Shown: in pieces, positions 18,040-27,109 of the stretch | How positions within the stretch are numbered: position 1 is the first letter of the stretch | How the letters are laid out: the number at the start of each line of letters is the position of its first letter | Source of the DNA: Methylobacterium sp. J-030 | Lineage (GTDB): Bacteria > Pseudomonadota > Alphaproteobacteria > Rhizobiales > Beijerinckiaceae | Reading direction: 5' to 3' | Length of the DNA stretch: 61,812 nt | Assembly: GCF_022829545.1 (NCBI RefSeq) | Contig: NZ_JAKSYM010000146.1 | Location: 1 to 61,812 of the forward strand | Made by a program: the position numbers and the translations under genes | The notes under the pieces: generated by a model | What the model was told of the DNA's origin: nothing | What the model saw: only the letters and a program-made list of their open reading frames with translations | Database searches by the model: none

Positions 18040-18363
18040 TTAGGCCCGATCGATCAGGGCCGAGACGATCGTGGCGCGCTCCTCCGCCACGGTCCCGCGC
18101 GGTTCCGCGCGGCCGGTGCGGCCATACCAGTATCGCGCATTGCCCGCATCGCCCTCGATGCGATGGAGATGGGCGTGGACCCAGGCCGCATCGCGGCCCG
18201 GTTCCGCCTGCACGAGGGCGTGCGCCTGATCCCAGCCGGCCGAGCCCGGTCCGGACGGGTCCCTGGCCAGCCACCAGAGCGCGGCCAGCGCGGCCGTCCA
18301 CGTTGCCGGCGGGGCGTCCGCGGTCAGGGTCGCCGTGAAGGCGGCGGGCAGGCTCTCGGTCAC
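18040..18363 (-). CDS. Hypothetical protein, 107 aa
   Basis: A soluble, Ala/Trp-rich protein with PPATWTAALAALWWLARD and AWVHAHLHRIEGDAGNARYWYGRTGR. The last segment resembles short helical-repeat (TPR-like) proteins common in alphaproteobacteria, but I cannot assign a family. It begins 27 bp after the end of the helicase gene on the same strand, so it is likely its operon partner. Codon use is typical of the host. Confidence 0.7.
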   Translation of the reverse strand: MTESLPAAFTATLTADAPPATWTAALAALWWLARDPSGPGSAGWDQAHALVQAEPGRDAAWVHAHLHRIEGDAGNARYWYGRTGRAEPRGTVAEERATIVSALIDRA

Positions 18364-18390
18364 GACGCTCTCCTCGCGTCCCGCGGCGGC

Positions 18391-20244
18391 TCAGCGCCGG
18401 GCCGCGCGTTCCTGCGGCCAGCGGCCCCGGCGCTGGCGGGCGGACCACGCGTAGCGGGCGTCCCCGTCGAGACAGTCGAGATGGTCCGACAGGCGGTTGC
18501 GTTCAAGCCAGCCGAGCGCCGCTTCCAGCTCGGGCAGGGTCATGGTCGCCCGGCCCTTGCCGAGCACGCGCTTGAGCACGGCGTTGTAGCGGTGCGCAAG
18601 GTTGCCGCCGCGCGGCACCCGTAGGGACATCTCGTCCTCCACCGCCTGGGCCGCCACCGCGGCGCCGAGGCGCTGACGCAGGGTCCGCTCGGTGACGGAC
18701 GGCAATTCGGGCGCCGGCGCCCCCGGCGCGGGCTCGGCGAGGCGTGGGCGCAGCAGGGCGTAGCGCAGGCCGATCGCGTTGCTCTCCAGGGGCGTGATCC
18801 CGGCGGGCTCGTCGTCGTCGCGCCACCGTGTCCGCTCGGGCACGACCGCGCTGACCGGCCGCTCCCGCCGGGGCCGGATGCTGCTGCCCTGCTCGGTCTC
18901 CAGCTCCAGGCGGAACCGGGCGAAGAGCGGATCGTCGGGGTGGAAGACCAGCGCCTGCTGGGCGTCGTAGGCGCCGGCATGGGGATCGACCCGGGTGGCC
19001 CGGGCCAGCATCTGCTCCAGCCAGGGGCGCGAGCGGATATGCGTGAGGGCCGCCACGACGGCGACCTCGGGTGCGTCGAGCCCCTCGTAGGCCATCGCCA
19101 CGGTCACGAGGATCGCCGGCTCCGGCGTCAGGCGGAAGGCGGCCAGCGCCGCGTGGGCGTCGCCCTGGCCGGAGGTGGCGAGGCGGACATCGCGCATCCC
19201 CTGCCCCGCCGGCATCCAGCCCCGGAGGGTTTCGAGGTAGGTGCGGGCGCTGGCCTGATCCGGCGCCACCACGAGGAGCTTGCCGAGCCCCCGCACCGCC
19301 GCGCCGGGCGGCAGGCACCGCTCGCCCCGGCGGCGGGCGCGCAGGCGCTTCGTGGCGTGGAACGCCTCGCTCAGAAGATCCCGGGCGAAGCCGGTGCGGA
19401 GCGCCGTGAACAGGGCCGGCCGGGTGGTGACGCGGACGGAGCCGGCGCCCAGCCGGTGCGGCCCGACCCGGGGGCTGTCCCCGGCGATCCGGCCGCCTTC
19501 GAGCCAGCTCGCCTCGCCGTCGATGGCCCCGAAGGTGACCGGCAGCACCGCCCGCTCGGCCAGCGCCTGCGCCCGGGAATAGCCGATCACCGCCAGCCCC
19601 GGGGCGTCGAGATCGAGTTCGGGCCCGCGCCCCGGCGCCGCGGGGTGGTAGGGCAGGCCCAGGATGCGCTTGCCGTCCGCCCGCTCCAGCGTCCCGGACA
19701 GGTAGAGGCGAAACGCGGCCGCCTCCATCACGGGAAGCATCGCCCGGGACCACGCCCCGGCCTCCGCGTCCTCGGCATGGGTCTCGTCCGCCCCTGGCCG
19801 GCCGGGCGCCGGCAGATGATGGACCTCGTCGATCACCAGCACGGTGCGATGCGCTCGCGCTTCGGCAAGATGCAGCGCCGGGGCGGCGGCGACCGCCTGA
19901 TAGGTGGTGATGTAGCCGGAAAGCCCCCGGGCGGGATCGCGCTCGTTGTCGGCGGCGCGCACGCTCAGCGCATGCCCGAAGGCCGCCCGCCAGAGCGGAT
20001 CGGCAAACGCCTCCTCGGCCTGCAGGCGCAGGGAATCCCGCGGTACCACCCAGACCACGCGCTCGACCAGACCCGCCGCGATCAGCTGGTGCGCGGCGAT
20101 CACCGGCAGCAGCGACTTGCCGCCGCCGGGCGTCACCGCCGCCAGGATGTCGCGGACGTGGCCCGCCTGCCCGCTCGCCATGGCCGCCACAAGGGCCATC
20201 AGCGTGCGCTGGTGCGACCGCAGCGACGGGGCAGGACGGGTCAA
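18391..20244 (-). CDS. SF2 DEAD/DEAH-box helicase
   Basis: 617 aa from the TTG at 20244; a GTG at 20415 would add 57 residues, but that stretch has atypical codons. Motifs in order: SLRSHQ (Q-like), TPGGGKS (Walker A), VLVIDEVHH (DEVH box), YLSGTLE (motif III), and QMLARATRVDP (motif VI). It resembles ResIII/XPB-type helicases. A C-terminal ~150-residue region with a short helical segment (PELEAALGWLERNRLSDHLD) has no recognised domain. Target nucleic acid unknown. The following 107-aa gene may be a partner. Confidence 0.82.
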   Translation of the reverse strand: MTRPAPSLRSHQRTLMALVAAMASGQAGHVRDILAAVTPGGGKSLLPVIAAHQLIAAGLVERVVWVVPRDSLRLQAEEAFADPLWRAAFGHALSVRAADNERDPARGLSGYITTYQAVAAAPALHLAEARAHRTVLVIDEVHHLPAPGRPGADETHAEDAEAGAWSRAMLPVMEAAAFRLYLSGTLERADGKRILGLPYHPAAPGRGPELDLDAPGLAVIGYSRAQALAERAVLPVTFGAIDGEASWLEGGRIAGDSPRVGPHRLGAGSVRVTTRPALFTALRTGFARDLLSEAFHATKRLRARRRGERCLPPGAAVRGLGKLLVVAPDQASARTYLETLRGWMPAGQGMRDVRLATSGQGDAHAALAAFRLTPEPAILVTVAMAYEGLDAPEVAVVAALTHIRSRPWLEQMLARATRVDPHAGAYDAQQALVFHPDDPLFARFRLELETEQGSSIRPRRERPVSAVVPERTRWRDDDEPAGITPLESNAIGLRYALLRPRLAEPAPGAPAPELPSVTERTLRQRLGAAVAAQAVEDEMSLRVPRGGNLAHRYNAVLKRVLGKGRATMTLPELEAALGWLERNRLSDHLDCLDGDARYAWSARQRRGRWPQERAARR

Positions 20245-20464
20245 TGGCCGGCGAAGCAGGGCGACATCCCCGTACCGTGGCCGATCGCGATTCCTTTGTG
20301 AATCCCTTCCGTCGCGGAACGTTCGCGTTTTCTTCCGAGCGGAGGTCGCTTCTCCGTGCGCGCAGGGCGGCTCCGCACAGCCGGTGCCGCCTCGGCGCAC
20401 GAGACACGTTGACACCCGGCCTACCCCTCACCATAAGGGCGCCGCGGGCCAAAAAGCCCGCCTT

Positions 20465-20548
20465 GGGGGAATGTCCCGAGCGGCAAAGGGGGCGGACTGT
20501 AAATCCGCTGCGTAAGCTTCGTAGGTTCGAGTCCTACTTCCCCCACCA
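20465..20548 (+). tRNA. tRNA-Tyr (anticodon GUA)
   Basis: A 7-bp acceptor stem (20465-20471 with 20538-20544), discriminator A and an encoded CCA. The anticodon loop CTGTAAA within a GCGGA/TCCGC stem gives GUA. The long variable arm and the TTCGAGTCC T-loop are typical of tRNA-Tyr. The gene lies between the helicase and ruvC. Confidence 0.95.
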
Positions 20549-20580
20549 AGTTCTGCCCCACCAGGTCGATCCCGATCCCG

Positions 20581-21204
20581 TCAGCCCTGTTTCGCCAGCG
20601 CCGCCTCGATGCGCGCGGCGGCGGCGGCGGAAAAGCCCTTCCCTTCGAGCCCCTGCCCCGCGGCCGCCTGGCCCGTGAGGCTGCGGCGCTTGCCCGTCGG
20701 CAGGTGCGCCTTGCGGAGCGCGTGCGCGTCCCGGTGGCTGGCATGGGTGATCGCGATGGCCAGCGCGTCGGCGGCGTCGGCCACGCGAAACTCGGCCTTC
20801 GGCAGCAGGAAGCGCACCATCGCCTGGATCTGCACCTTCTCGGCGTGGCCGGAGCCCGCCACGGTCTTCTTGATCAGGTTGGCGGCGTATTCGAACACCG
20901 GCAGGCCGGCGAGCGCCGGCACCACCAGCGCCATGGCCCGGGCGTGGCCGAGCTTGAGCGTCGCCTGCGCGTCCTTGTTGACGAAGGTCTCCTCGACGGA
21001 GACCTCGTCGGGCTGCTGGCTCTCGACGATGCGCCCCACCCCCTCGAACAGCTCGCGCAGGCGCAGGGCCAGCGGCAGGTCGCCGTCCGAGGTGACGACG
21101 CCGCACGCGCCGTAGGTGAGCTTGCTCCCCTGCGCGGTAATGAGGCCCCAGCCGGTGCGGCGGAGCCCGGGATCGATGCCGAGGATGCGGACGGGGCTGG
21201 TCAT
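20581..21204 (-). CDS. ruvC: Holliday junction resolvase RuvC
   Basis: 207 aa. ILGIDPGLRRTGWG holds the first catalytic Asp; SVEETFVNKDAQATLKLG supplies the Glu; and a late DAADALAIAITHA gives the remaining acidic residues. RuvC cleaves four-way junctions with RuvAB. A C-terminal extension of about 35 residues (GQAAAGQGLEGKGF...) exceeds the E. coli protein. No ruvAB genes are in the window. Start: the ATG at 21204 directly before the conserved beta strand. Confidence 0.96.
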   Translation of the reverse strand: MTSPVRILGIDPGLRRTGWGLITAQGSKLTYGACGVVTSDGDLPLALRLRELFEGVGRIVESQQPDEVSVEETFVNKDAQATLKLGHARAMALVVPALAGLPVFEYAANLIKKTVAGSGHAEKVQIQAMVRFLLPKAEFRVADAADALAIAITHASHRDAHALRKAHLPTGKRRSLTGQAAAGQGLEGKGFSAAAAARIEAALAKQG

Positions 21205-21306
21205 GATGCTCCACAGGCCGACGAACAGCTCGACGAACGGCCCGAGGCTGCCGTACGTATCGTGAACGCTTGGTTTCACCAAACTCCGTCGCCTGCGAGG
21301 ACGATC

Positions 21307-21879
21307 ATGAGCCCGGACGCCCCGATCAGCCGCTTCCCGGTGCCGCAGCTCTCCGAGATGCCGGAGGATCTGCGCGCCCGGATCGCCCTGGTGCAGGAGA
21401 AGGCGGGCTTCGTGCCCAACGTCTTCCTGGCGCTGGCGCATCGCCCGGAGGAGTTCCGCGCCTTCCTGGCCTATCACGACGCGCTGATGGACCGGCCCGG
21501 CGGCCTGACCAAGGCCGAGCGCGAGATGATCGTGGTGGCGACCAGCGCGGCCAACGACTGCCTCTACTGCGTCGTCGCCCACGGGGCGATCCTGCGGGTG
21601 CGGGCCAAGGATCCGCGGATCGCCGATCAGATCGCGGTCAACTACGGCAAGGCCGACATCACCCCGCGCCAGCGCGCCATGCTGGATTTTGCGGTCACGG
21701 TGGCGACCCGCGCCCAGGCCGTGGGGGCGGAGGATCACGCGACGCTGGCCGCGCACGGGTTCAGCCCGGACGACATCTGGGACATCGCGTCGATCACCGC
21801 CCTCTTCGCCCTGTCGAACCGGATCGCCAGCGTGGCGGAGCTGCGGCCGAACGACGAATTCTACGCGATGGGGCGCTGA
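21307..21879 (+). CDS. AhpD-like peroxidase-related protein (carboxymuconolactone decarboxylase family)
   Basis: 190 aa. The helical AhpD fold is marked by EREMIVVATSAANDCLYCVVAHGAIL, where CxxC and the His form the redox site. The N-terminal part (MPEDLRARIALVQEKAGFVPNVFLALAHRPEEF) matches uncharacterised peroxidase-related proteins. It probably reduces peroxides via its cysteines, with unknown partner. Divergent from ruvC; convergent with ynfA, with one base between them. Confidence 0.88.
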   Translation: MSPDAPISRFPVPQLSEMPEDLRARIALVQEKAGFVPNVFLALAHRPEEFRAFLAYHDALMDRPGGLTKAEREMIVVATSAANDCLYCVVAHGAILRVRAKDPRIADQIAVNYGKADITPRQRAMLDFAVTVATRAQAVGAEDHATLAAHGFSPDDIWDIASITALFALSNRIASVAELRPNDEFYAMGR

Positions 21880-21880
21880 G

Positions 21881-22201
21881 TCAGGCCCGGCGGCCCAGCA
21901 GGATGATCGCCGTGCCGACGAGGCAGACCGCGCCGCCCGCGAGGTCCCAGCGGTCCGGCCGCTGGCCCTCGGCGAGCCACAGCCAGAGGAGCGAGGCGGC
22001 GATGTAGACCCCGCCATAGGCCGCGAAGGCCCGCCCCGCCGCCGGACTGTCCACCAGGGTCAGCAGGAACGCGAACAGCGCGAGCGAGGCCAAGCCCGGC
22101 AGCACCCACAGGGCGGAGCGCCCGAGCCGGAGCCAGGACCAGAACGCGAAGCATCCGGCGATCTCCGCGAGGGCGGCGCCGGCATAGGCGAGGAGCGTCA
22201 T
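21881..22201 (-). CDS. ynfA: YnfA/UPF0060 family membrane protein
   Basis: 106 aa with four hydrophobic helices. Signature residues: [16 protein letters not shown] in the first helix, then [42 protein letters not shown]. YnfA proteins are small SMR-like inner-membrane proteins; export of cationic compounds has been proposed. Start: the ATG at 22201. Confidence 0.93.
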   Translation of the reverse strand: MTLLAYAGAALAEIAGCFAFWSWLRLGRSALWVLPGLASLALFAFLLTLVDSPAAGRAFAAYGGVYIAASLLWLWLAEGQRPDRWDLAGGAVCLVGTAIILLGRRA

Positions 22202-22300
22202 GGACGAAGCTTGGCACGGAGCGTCGCGCGCGGCGAGCTTGGGGCGTGAATGGCGGCCCGCGTTAAATCTCCGGCAAGGCCGATCCGATCGATTGGCACC

Positions 22301-23269
22301 ATGAGCGCGCCCACGACCACCGACGATCTCCTGCTGTTCCCCGGCGATGCGCGCCTGCGCGCCGTGGTCCTCGCTTGGCTCGACGGGCTGGCGCGCGAGC
22401 GGCGGATGGCGCCCAACACCGTCGAGGCCTATGGCCGCGACCTGCGCCAGTTCCTCCAGCACCTCGCGGGGCGGCTCGGCACGCCGACCCTCCCGATGCT
22501 GGTCGCCCTGAAGGTGCGCGACATCCGCGCCTTCATGGCGGCGCGGCGTGCCGACGAGGTCTCCGGGCGCTCGCTGATGCGCATGCTGGCAGGTCTGCGC
22601 TCCTTCGCGCGCTTCCTCGAACGCGAGGGCCACGGCACCGTCTCGGCGCTCGGCGGCGTGCGCTCGCCAAAGGTCCCGCGGCGGCTGCCCCGTCCCCTGC
22701 CGGTCTCCGCCGCGGTGGCGCTCACCGATACCGGGATCCGCGCCGGCGAGGAGCGGGAGCCATGGGTGCTCGCCCGGGATGCCGCCGTGCTGGCGCTGCT
22801 CTACGGCGCCGGCCTGCGCATCTCGGAGGCCCTGGGCCTCACCCGCCGCGATGCCCCGCTGCCGGGCATCGATCAGGTCACGGTGCTCGGCAAGGGCGGC
22901 AAGCAGCGCATGGTGCCGATCCTGCCGGTGGTGGCCCAGGCGGTCGCCGACTATGTCGCCGCCTGCCCGCTGCCGCTGCCGCCGGAGGGCCCCCTGTTCG
23001 TCGGCGCCCGCGGCGGCCCGCTTTCGCCCCGAATTATCCAGTACACGGTCGCCCGAGCCCGGGGTGCCCTCGGCCTGCCGGAGAGCGCCACACCCCACGC
23101 CCTGCGCCACTCCTTCGCCACGCATCTCCTCGCCCGCCAGGGCGAGCTGCGCGCGATCCAGGAACTTCTGGGCCACGCCTCCCTGTCGACCACGCAGCTC
23201 TACACGCAGGTCGATGCCGCCAGGCTGATGAGCGCCTACGCGGCCGCCCATCCGCGGGCTGGACGCTAA
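22301..23269 (+). CDS. xerC: Tyrosine recombinase XerC
   Basis: 322 aa from ATG 22301. The N-terminal SAM-like domain ([25 protein letters not shown]) is followed by the catalytic domain: [12 protein letters not shown] (Arg), [10 protein letters not shown] (Lys), [12 protein letters not shown] (His-Arg), [16 protein letters not shown] (His, Tyr nucleophile). XerC with XerD resolves chromosome dimers at dif. It is chromosomal and away from mobile genes, so a housekeeping role is more likely than integrase. Confidence 0.9.
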   Translation: MSAPTTTDDLLLFPGDARLRAVVLAWLDGLARERRMAPNTVEAYGRDLRQFLQHLAGRLGTPTLPMLVALKVRDIRAFMAARRADEVSGRSLMRMLAGLRSFARFLEREGHGTVSALGGVRSPKVPRRLPRPLPVSAAVALTDTGIRAGEEREPWVLARDAAVLALLYGAGLRISEALGLTRRDAPLPGIDQVTVLGKGGKQRMVPILPVVAQAVADYVAACPLPLPPEGPLFVGARGGPLSPRIIQYTVARARGALGLPESATPHALRHSFATHLLARQGELRAIQELLGHASLSTTQLYTQVDAARLMSAYAAAHPRAGR

Positions 23270-23424
23270 TCTAGATGGCTCATTCTGCACATTCGGCGGC
23301 TATTTGTCGCCAAAACGCTAAGCTCATAGGCTGTATCGAGTGAACAGCAGTTTTCTTTAATGGCTTCGTCACCATCCGTGCCCATTCTGGCTGACTTGGG
23401 AATGGGTCGGCGCGGACGGTCGTC

Positions 23425-24282
23425 ATGGAGCTTGAGAAGGCGCAGACGCCCACACGGGTCGTGATCGCCGATTGTGACGCGGGCCGCCGGGCGGTCCTCA
23501 GCGATGTCGTCCAGCGCTTCGATCCCCGGGCTGTGATCCACGAGGCGACCTCCGGTCAGGCCCTGTGCGACCTGCTGCTCCGGCATCGACCGACCCTCGC
23601 CTTCGTCGGCGTCCAGCTCGAGGATCTGAGCGGGCCCGAGGCGGTCGCGGTGGCGCGACGGGCGGGGGCCGAGCCGCCCTGCCTCGTCCTCGTGGCCAAC
23701 CGTGTTCTGGCCCAGTGGCAGGAGATCGCCACGAGCCTCGGCGCCTACGAAGTTCTGAAGACGCCGCTCGATCCGAATCACATCGAGCAACTGCTTCACG
23801 CCAACGCCCGCCGCCGGGCCCCGACGCGGGCCTTGCTGGCCTGTTCCTCCCCGGCCGGGCGCTCGGCGATCAGCCGCGTGGTGGCCCGCAGCGGCTTCAT
23901 GATCGAACTCGACGAGACCGATGACGGCCGCCATGCCCTCAAGCAGTTGAAGTTCGCGGCCTACGATTTCGCCTTCATCGACGTGAAGCTCGGCGGCATC
24001 GACGGGCTCGAACTCGCCTGCCAGATCCAACCCCTGGGCCTGGCCACCCGCATCACGCTCCTGACCACCGCCGAGCTGGAGCCGGTCGCCCAGGCCGGCC
24101 GCTATTTCGGCGTCGACGCGGTGCTGCGGATGCCGTTCTATGCCCGCGACATCGACCTCGCCCTGCACAATGCGCTGGGCCTGCGCCGACCGTACCTGCT
24201 GAACGCCCTGACGGCTCCGCCCGCGCCGAGCGCGCTGCTGCGGATCGTCGATCTGCCGAATCCCCGGCGCAAGATCGCCTGA
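23425..24282 (+). CDS. Tandem-receiver response-regulator-like protein, degenerate
   Basis: 285 aa containing two receiver-like domains (about 10-130 and 134-255) and no output domain. In the first, the phosphoacceptor position is Gly62 (LAFVGVQL), though D16 and D18 remain. In the second, Asp186 is present (FIDVKLGGIDGLEL), but the acidic pocket is replaced by A139/C140 and the conserved Lys by Met236 (LRMPF). Neither domain has the full phosphorylation set. Function unknown; a protein-interaction scaffold in signalling is a reasonable inference. The upstream 155 bp are relatively AT-rich. Confidence 0.8.
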   Translation: MELEKAQTPTRVVIADCDAGRRAVLSDVVQRFDPRAVIHEATSGQALCDLLLRHRPTLAFVGVQLEDLSGPEAVAVARRAGAEPPCLVLVANRVLAQWQEIATSLGAYEVLKTPLDPNHIEQLLHANARRRAPTRALLACSSPAGRSAISRVVARSGFMIELDETDDGRHALKQLKFAAYDFAFIDVKLGGIDGLELACQIQPLGLATRITLLTTAELEPVAQAGRYFGVDAVLRMPFYARDIDLALHNALGLRRPYLLNALTAPPAPSALLRIVDLPNPRRKIA

Positions 24283-24303
24283 TCCCGCGCCGGGCTTTCG
24301 CCG

Positions 24304-25707
24304 TCAGACGTGGATCGCGCGCTTGTTCACCGCCAGCGCCGCTTCCTTGACCGCCTCGGTGAGCGTCGGGTGCGCGTGGCAGGTGCGGGCGATGTCCTCC
24401 GACGAGGCGCCGAACTCCATCGCCACCGCCACCTCGGCGATCAGGTTGCCGGCATCCGCGCCAACGATGTGGACGCCAAGGACCCGGTCGGTCTTCGCAT
24501 CGGCCAGCACCTTCACGAACCCGTCCGTGGTGCCGTTGGCCTTGGCGCGGCCATTCGCCGTGAAGGGAAACTTGCCCGCGTTGTAGGCGATGCCGTCCTT
24601 GGTCAGCTCCTCCTCGGTCTTGCCCACCGAGGCGACCTCCGGGAAGGTGTAGACCACGTTCGGGATCACGCCGTAATTCACGTGGCCCGACTGGCCGGCC
24701 AGCATCTCGGCGATCGCCACGCCCTCGTCCTCCGCCTTGTGGGCGAGCATCGGGCCGGCGATCACGTCGCCGATGGCGTAGATCCCGGTGACGTTGGTGG
24801 CATAGTGGGCATCCGTGAGGATCCGCCCCTTGTCGTCCCGCTGGACGCCGACCGTGTCGAGGCCCAGGCCTTCCGTGTAGGGGGTCCGGCCGATGCAGAC
24901 GAGCACCACGTCGGCCGCCAGCGTCTCCGCGGCGCCGCCCGCGGCCGGCTCGACGGTGACGCTCGCCCCGCCCTTCTTGCCGACCTCCACGCCCGTCACC
25001 TTGGTCGACAGCTTGAAGGCGATGCCCTGCTTGGTCAGGATCCGCTGGAACTGCTTGCCGACCTCGCCGTCCATCCCGGGCAGCACCCGGTCGAGATACT
25101 CGACCACCGTCACCTCGGAGCCGAGCCGGCGCCAGACCGAGCCGAGTTCCAGCCCGATCACCCCCGCGCCGATCACCAGAAGCTTCTTCGGTACCCGATC
25201 GAGCTCCAGGGCGCCGGTCGAGGAGACCACGACCTTCTCGTCGATGGTCACGCCCGGCAGCCGCGCCACGTCCGAGCCCGTGGCGATGACGATGCTCTTG
25301 GTCTCCAGCATCTGGTTGCCGCCATCCTCGGCGATCACCTCGACACGGCCCGCCCCGGCGATCCGGCCGGTGCCGTGGAAGGTCTCGACCTTGTTCTTCT
25401 TCAGCAGGAACTCGACGCCCTTGGTGTTGCCGGCGACACCCTCGGCCTTGAAGCCCATCATCTTCTTGAGATCGAGCTTCACGCCGCTGACTTCGATGCC
25501 GAGATCGGCGAAGTGCTTGTTGGCCTCCTCGAAGGCCTCCGAGGCGTGGAGCAGCGCCTTCGACGGGATGCAGCCTACGTTGAGGCAGGTGCCGCCGTGG
25601 GTCGCGCGCTTCTCGACCACGGCGGTCCGCAGGCCGAGCTGCGCCGCGCGGATCGCGCAGACATAGCCGCCGGGGCCGGTGCCGATGACGACGAGGTCGT
25701 AGGACAT
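24304..25707 (-). CDS. lpdA: Dihydrolipoyl dehydrogenase (E3)
   Basis: 467 aa. FAD motif [19 protein letters not shown] at the N-terminus, redox disulfide in [22 protein letters not shown]-binding [21 protein letters not shown], second FAD block [22 protein letters not shown], and the active-site [15 protein letters not shown]. It reoxidises lipoamide of the 2-oxoglutarate dehydrogenase complex. The gene is the last of the TCA cluster and is separated from sucB by an SDR and a decayed small-gene pair. Convergent with the double-receiver gene. Confidence 0.97.
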   Translation of the reverse strand: MSYDLVVIGTGPGGYVCAIRAAQLGLRTAVVEKRATHGGTCLNVGCIPSKALLHASEAFEEANKHFADLGIEVSGVKLDLKKMMGFKAEGVAGNTKGVEFLLKKNKVETFHGTGRIAGAGRVEVIAEDGGNQMLETKSIVIATGSDVARLPGVTIDEKVVVSSTGALELDRVPKKLLVIGAGVIGLELGSVWRRLGSEVTVVEYLDRVLPGMDGEVGKQFQRILTKQGIAFKLSTKVTGVEVGKKGGASVTVEPAAGGAAETLAADVVLVCIGRTPYTEGLGLDTVGVQRDDKGRILTDAHYATNVTGIYAIGDVIAGPMLAHKAEDEGVAIAEMLAGQSGHVNYGVIPNVVYTFPEVASVGKTEEELTKDGIAYNAGKFPFTANGRAKANGTTDGFVKVLADAKTDRVLGVHIVGADAGNLIAEVAVAMEFGASSEDIARTCHAHPTLTEAVKEAALAVNKRAIHV

Positions 25708-25767
25708 GTGCGTTCGCTTCCGCTCGGTCGTGCCGCGTGAGGACGGGCAGGGAAAGTCAGGTCGGGA

Positions 25768-26529
25768 TCAGCGGCCGCCGCCGATATCGAGGATGGCGCC
25801 CGTGGTGTAGGAGGCTTCCTCCGAGAGGAGCCACACGATCGGCGCGGCGACCTCCTCGGCGGTGCCGGCCCGGCCCATCGGGAGGCCGGGGCCGAGGCGT
25901 TCCACCCGGTCGGGCTCGCCGCCGCTGGCGTGGATCTCGGTGGCGATGATGCCGGGGGCGACCGCGTTCACGCGGATCCTCTCCCCCGCGACCTCGCGGG
26001 CGAGGCCGATGGTCAAGGAGTCGATGGCACCCTTCGAGGCGGCATAGTCCACGAACTGGCCGGGGCCGCCGAGACGCGCCGCCACCGAGGACAGGTTCAC
26101 GATCGCGCCCCCGTCCCCGCCGCGCTTGGTCGACATCCGCCGCACCGCCTCGCGCGCGCACAGGAAGCTGCCGACCACGTTGGTGGTCATCATCCGCTGG
26201 AGCCGGGTCAGGCTCATATCGGCCACGTCCGACTTCACGTCGACCACGCCGGCATTGTTGACGAGCGCCGCGAGGCGGCCGAGGCCGTCGGCGGCCTGGA
26301 ACAGGGCGAGCACGTCGGCCTCGCTGCCGACATCGCCCTTCACGGCGAGCGCTCGGCCGCCCTTGGCGGTGATCGCGTCGATCACGGCCTGTGCCGCGGC
26401 GGCATCCGACACGTAGCTCAGGCAGACGGCGTAGCCGCGTTCGGCCAGCAGCAGCGACACCGCCCGCCCGATGCCGCGGCTGCCGCCGGTGACGATGGCG
26501 ACGCGGGATTCTTTCATCGGTTCACTCAT
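25768..26529 (-). CDS. SDR-family oxidoreductase
   Basis: 253 aa. Classical SDR: VTGGSRGIGRAVSLLLAERG, NNAGVVDV, IVNLSSVAARLG with the catalytic Ser, VDYAASKGAIDSL (Tyr, Lys) and VNAVAPGIIATE. Resembles YgfF/3-oxoacyl-ACP reductase-like enzymes; substrate unknown. Its ATG overlaps the stop of the DUF2442 gene upstream by 4 bp. Sits between sucB and lpdA without an obvious TCA role. Confidence 0.9.
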   Translation of the reverse strand: MSEPMKESRVAIVTGGSRGIGRAVSLLLAERGYAVCLSYVSDAAAAQAVIDAITAKGGRALAVKGDVGSEADVLALFQAADGLGRLAALVNNAGVVDVKSDVADMSLTRLQRMMTTNVVGSFLCAREAVRRMSTKRGGDGGAIVNLSSVAARLGGPGQFVDYAASKGAIDSLTIGLAREVAGERIRVNAVAPGIIATEIHASGGEPDRVERLGPGLPMGRAGTAEEVAAPIVWLLSEEASYTTGAILDIGGGR

Positions 26530-26828
26530 GCGGCTGCAATGCGTCGCGTCTCGAACCGGCTCGCCAAATCCTCGACGATCTGGGTCTCGATCCGGATCCG
26601 CGTCGCGTCGGGACAGAAATCGATTTCCTCGCCCTCGACATCGAGGTTCCAGCCGTGCTCACCGATCGCAACCGTCCGGAAATACGCTTCGTCCTTCAGC
26701 GGCGCGAAGACGGGTCCGTCGGCGATCAGATCCGACAAATTGAGAATGCCGCCGAGACCGTCATCGAACGTGATGCGGAGCGTCGGGTAGTCCAGAGCCT
26801 CCACGGCGGCGATCCGATGTGGTGTCAC
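26526..26828 (-). CDS. DUF2442 domain-containing protein
   Basis: 100 aa from GTG 26828. RIAAVEALDYPTLRITFDDGLGGILNLSDLI followed by GPVFAPLKDEAYFRTVAIGEHGWNLDVEGEEIDFCPD is the DUF2442 pattern. DUF2442 genes often sit next to DUF4160 genes and the pair is discussed as a toxin-antitoxin-like module. Here the start overlaps the end of a broken DUF4160 gene and its stop overlaps the SDR start. Intact by length. Confidence 0.85.
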   Translation of the reverse strand: MTPHRIAAVEALDYPTLRITFDDGLGGILNLSDLIADGPVFAPLKDEAYFRTVAIGEHGWNLDVEGEEIDFCPDATRIRIETQIVEDLASRFETRRIAAA

Positions 26829-27065
26829 GCGATCATCCCTCCGCTGTAGCGTCCGGCTCGGATCTCTCGCCAGATGTAGGCGACTTCTTCGCGGTTGGCA
26901 GCCAGCCACGTCTGGATCGTCTTGCGTTTCGCGCGGCAGCGTCCCGCTGAGGACTTCTCCGGTGGCGATCGAAAGCTTGGCTTCTTGGCCGGCGAACAGC
27001 GCGGGCAGATGATCGTTGAGGAATATCACGATCCGAACGCCCTCGACGATCGCGATGGTCGGCAT
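26825..27065 (-). pseudogene. Decayed DUF4160 gene
   Basis: The frame opens with MPTIAIVEGVRIVIFLNDH and continues LSIATGEVLSGTLPR as in DUF4160 proteins. The histidine-containing stretch normally following 'NDHxPP' (HFHA-type) is absent, as if 12 bases were lost near 27010. After LPR (about 26938) the reading frame must shift by one base to recover the normal tail (KRKTIQTWLAANREEVAYIW, ending GGMIA and a stop at 26825). As it stands, the first frame runs on into the DUF2442 gene. Most likely inactive, unless recoding occurs. Confidence 0.8.
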
Positions 27066-27109
27066 CGATCAGCCCTCTTCCGATCGATGCCGCGATCGCG
27101 GCTGCGCCC

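Noticed and set aside
20245..20415. Longer N-terminus for the SF2 helicase
   Set aside because: The extension uses many codons rare in this genome (TCA, TGT, GGA, AGG, AAT) and overlaps the likely tRNA-Tyr promoter; helicase homology begins at about 20240.
20541..20563. Direct repeat CCCCACCA at the tRNA-Tyr end, like an attachment site
   Set aside because: Only 8 bases, 7 bp apart, and no integrase or mobile genes follow; ruvC is next. xerC is a housekeeping recombinase.
21223..21238. Possible LexA box (GAAC...GAAC) upstream of ruvC
   Set aside because: The spacer is 8 bases; the alphaproteobacterial SOS box needs 7 (GTTC-N7-GTTC).
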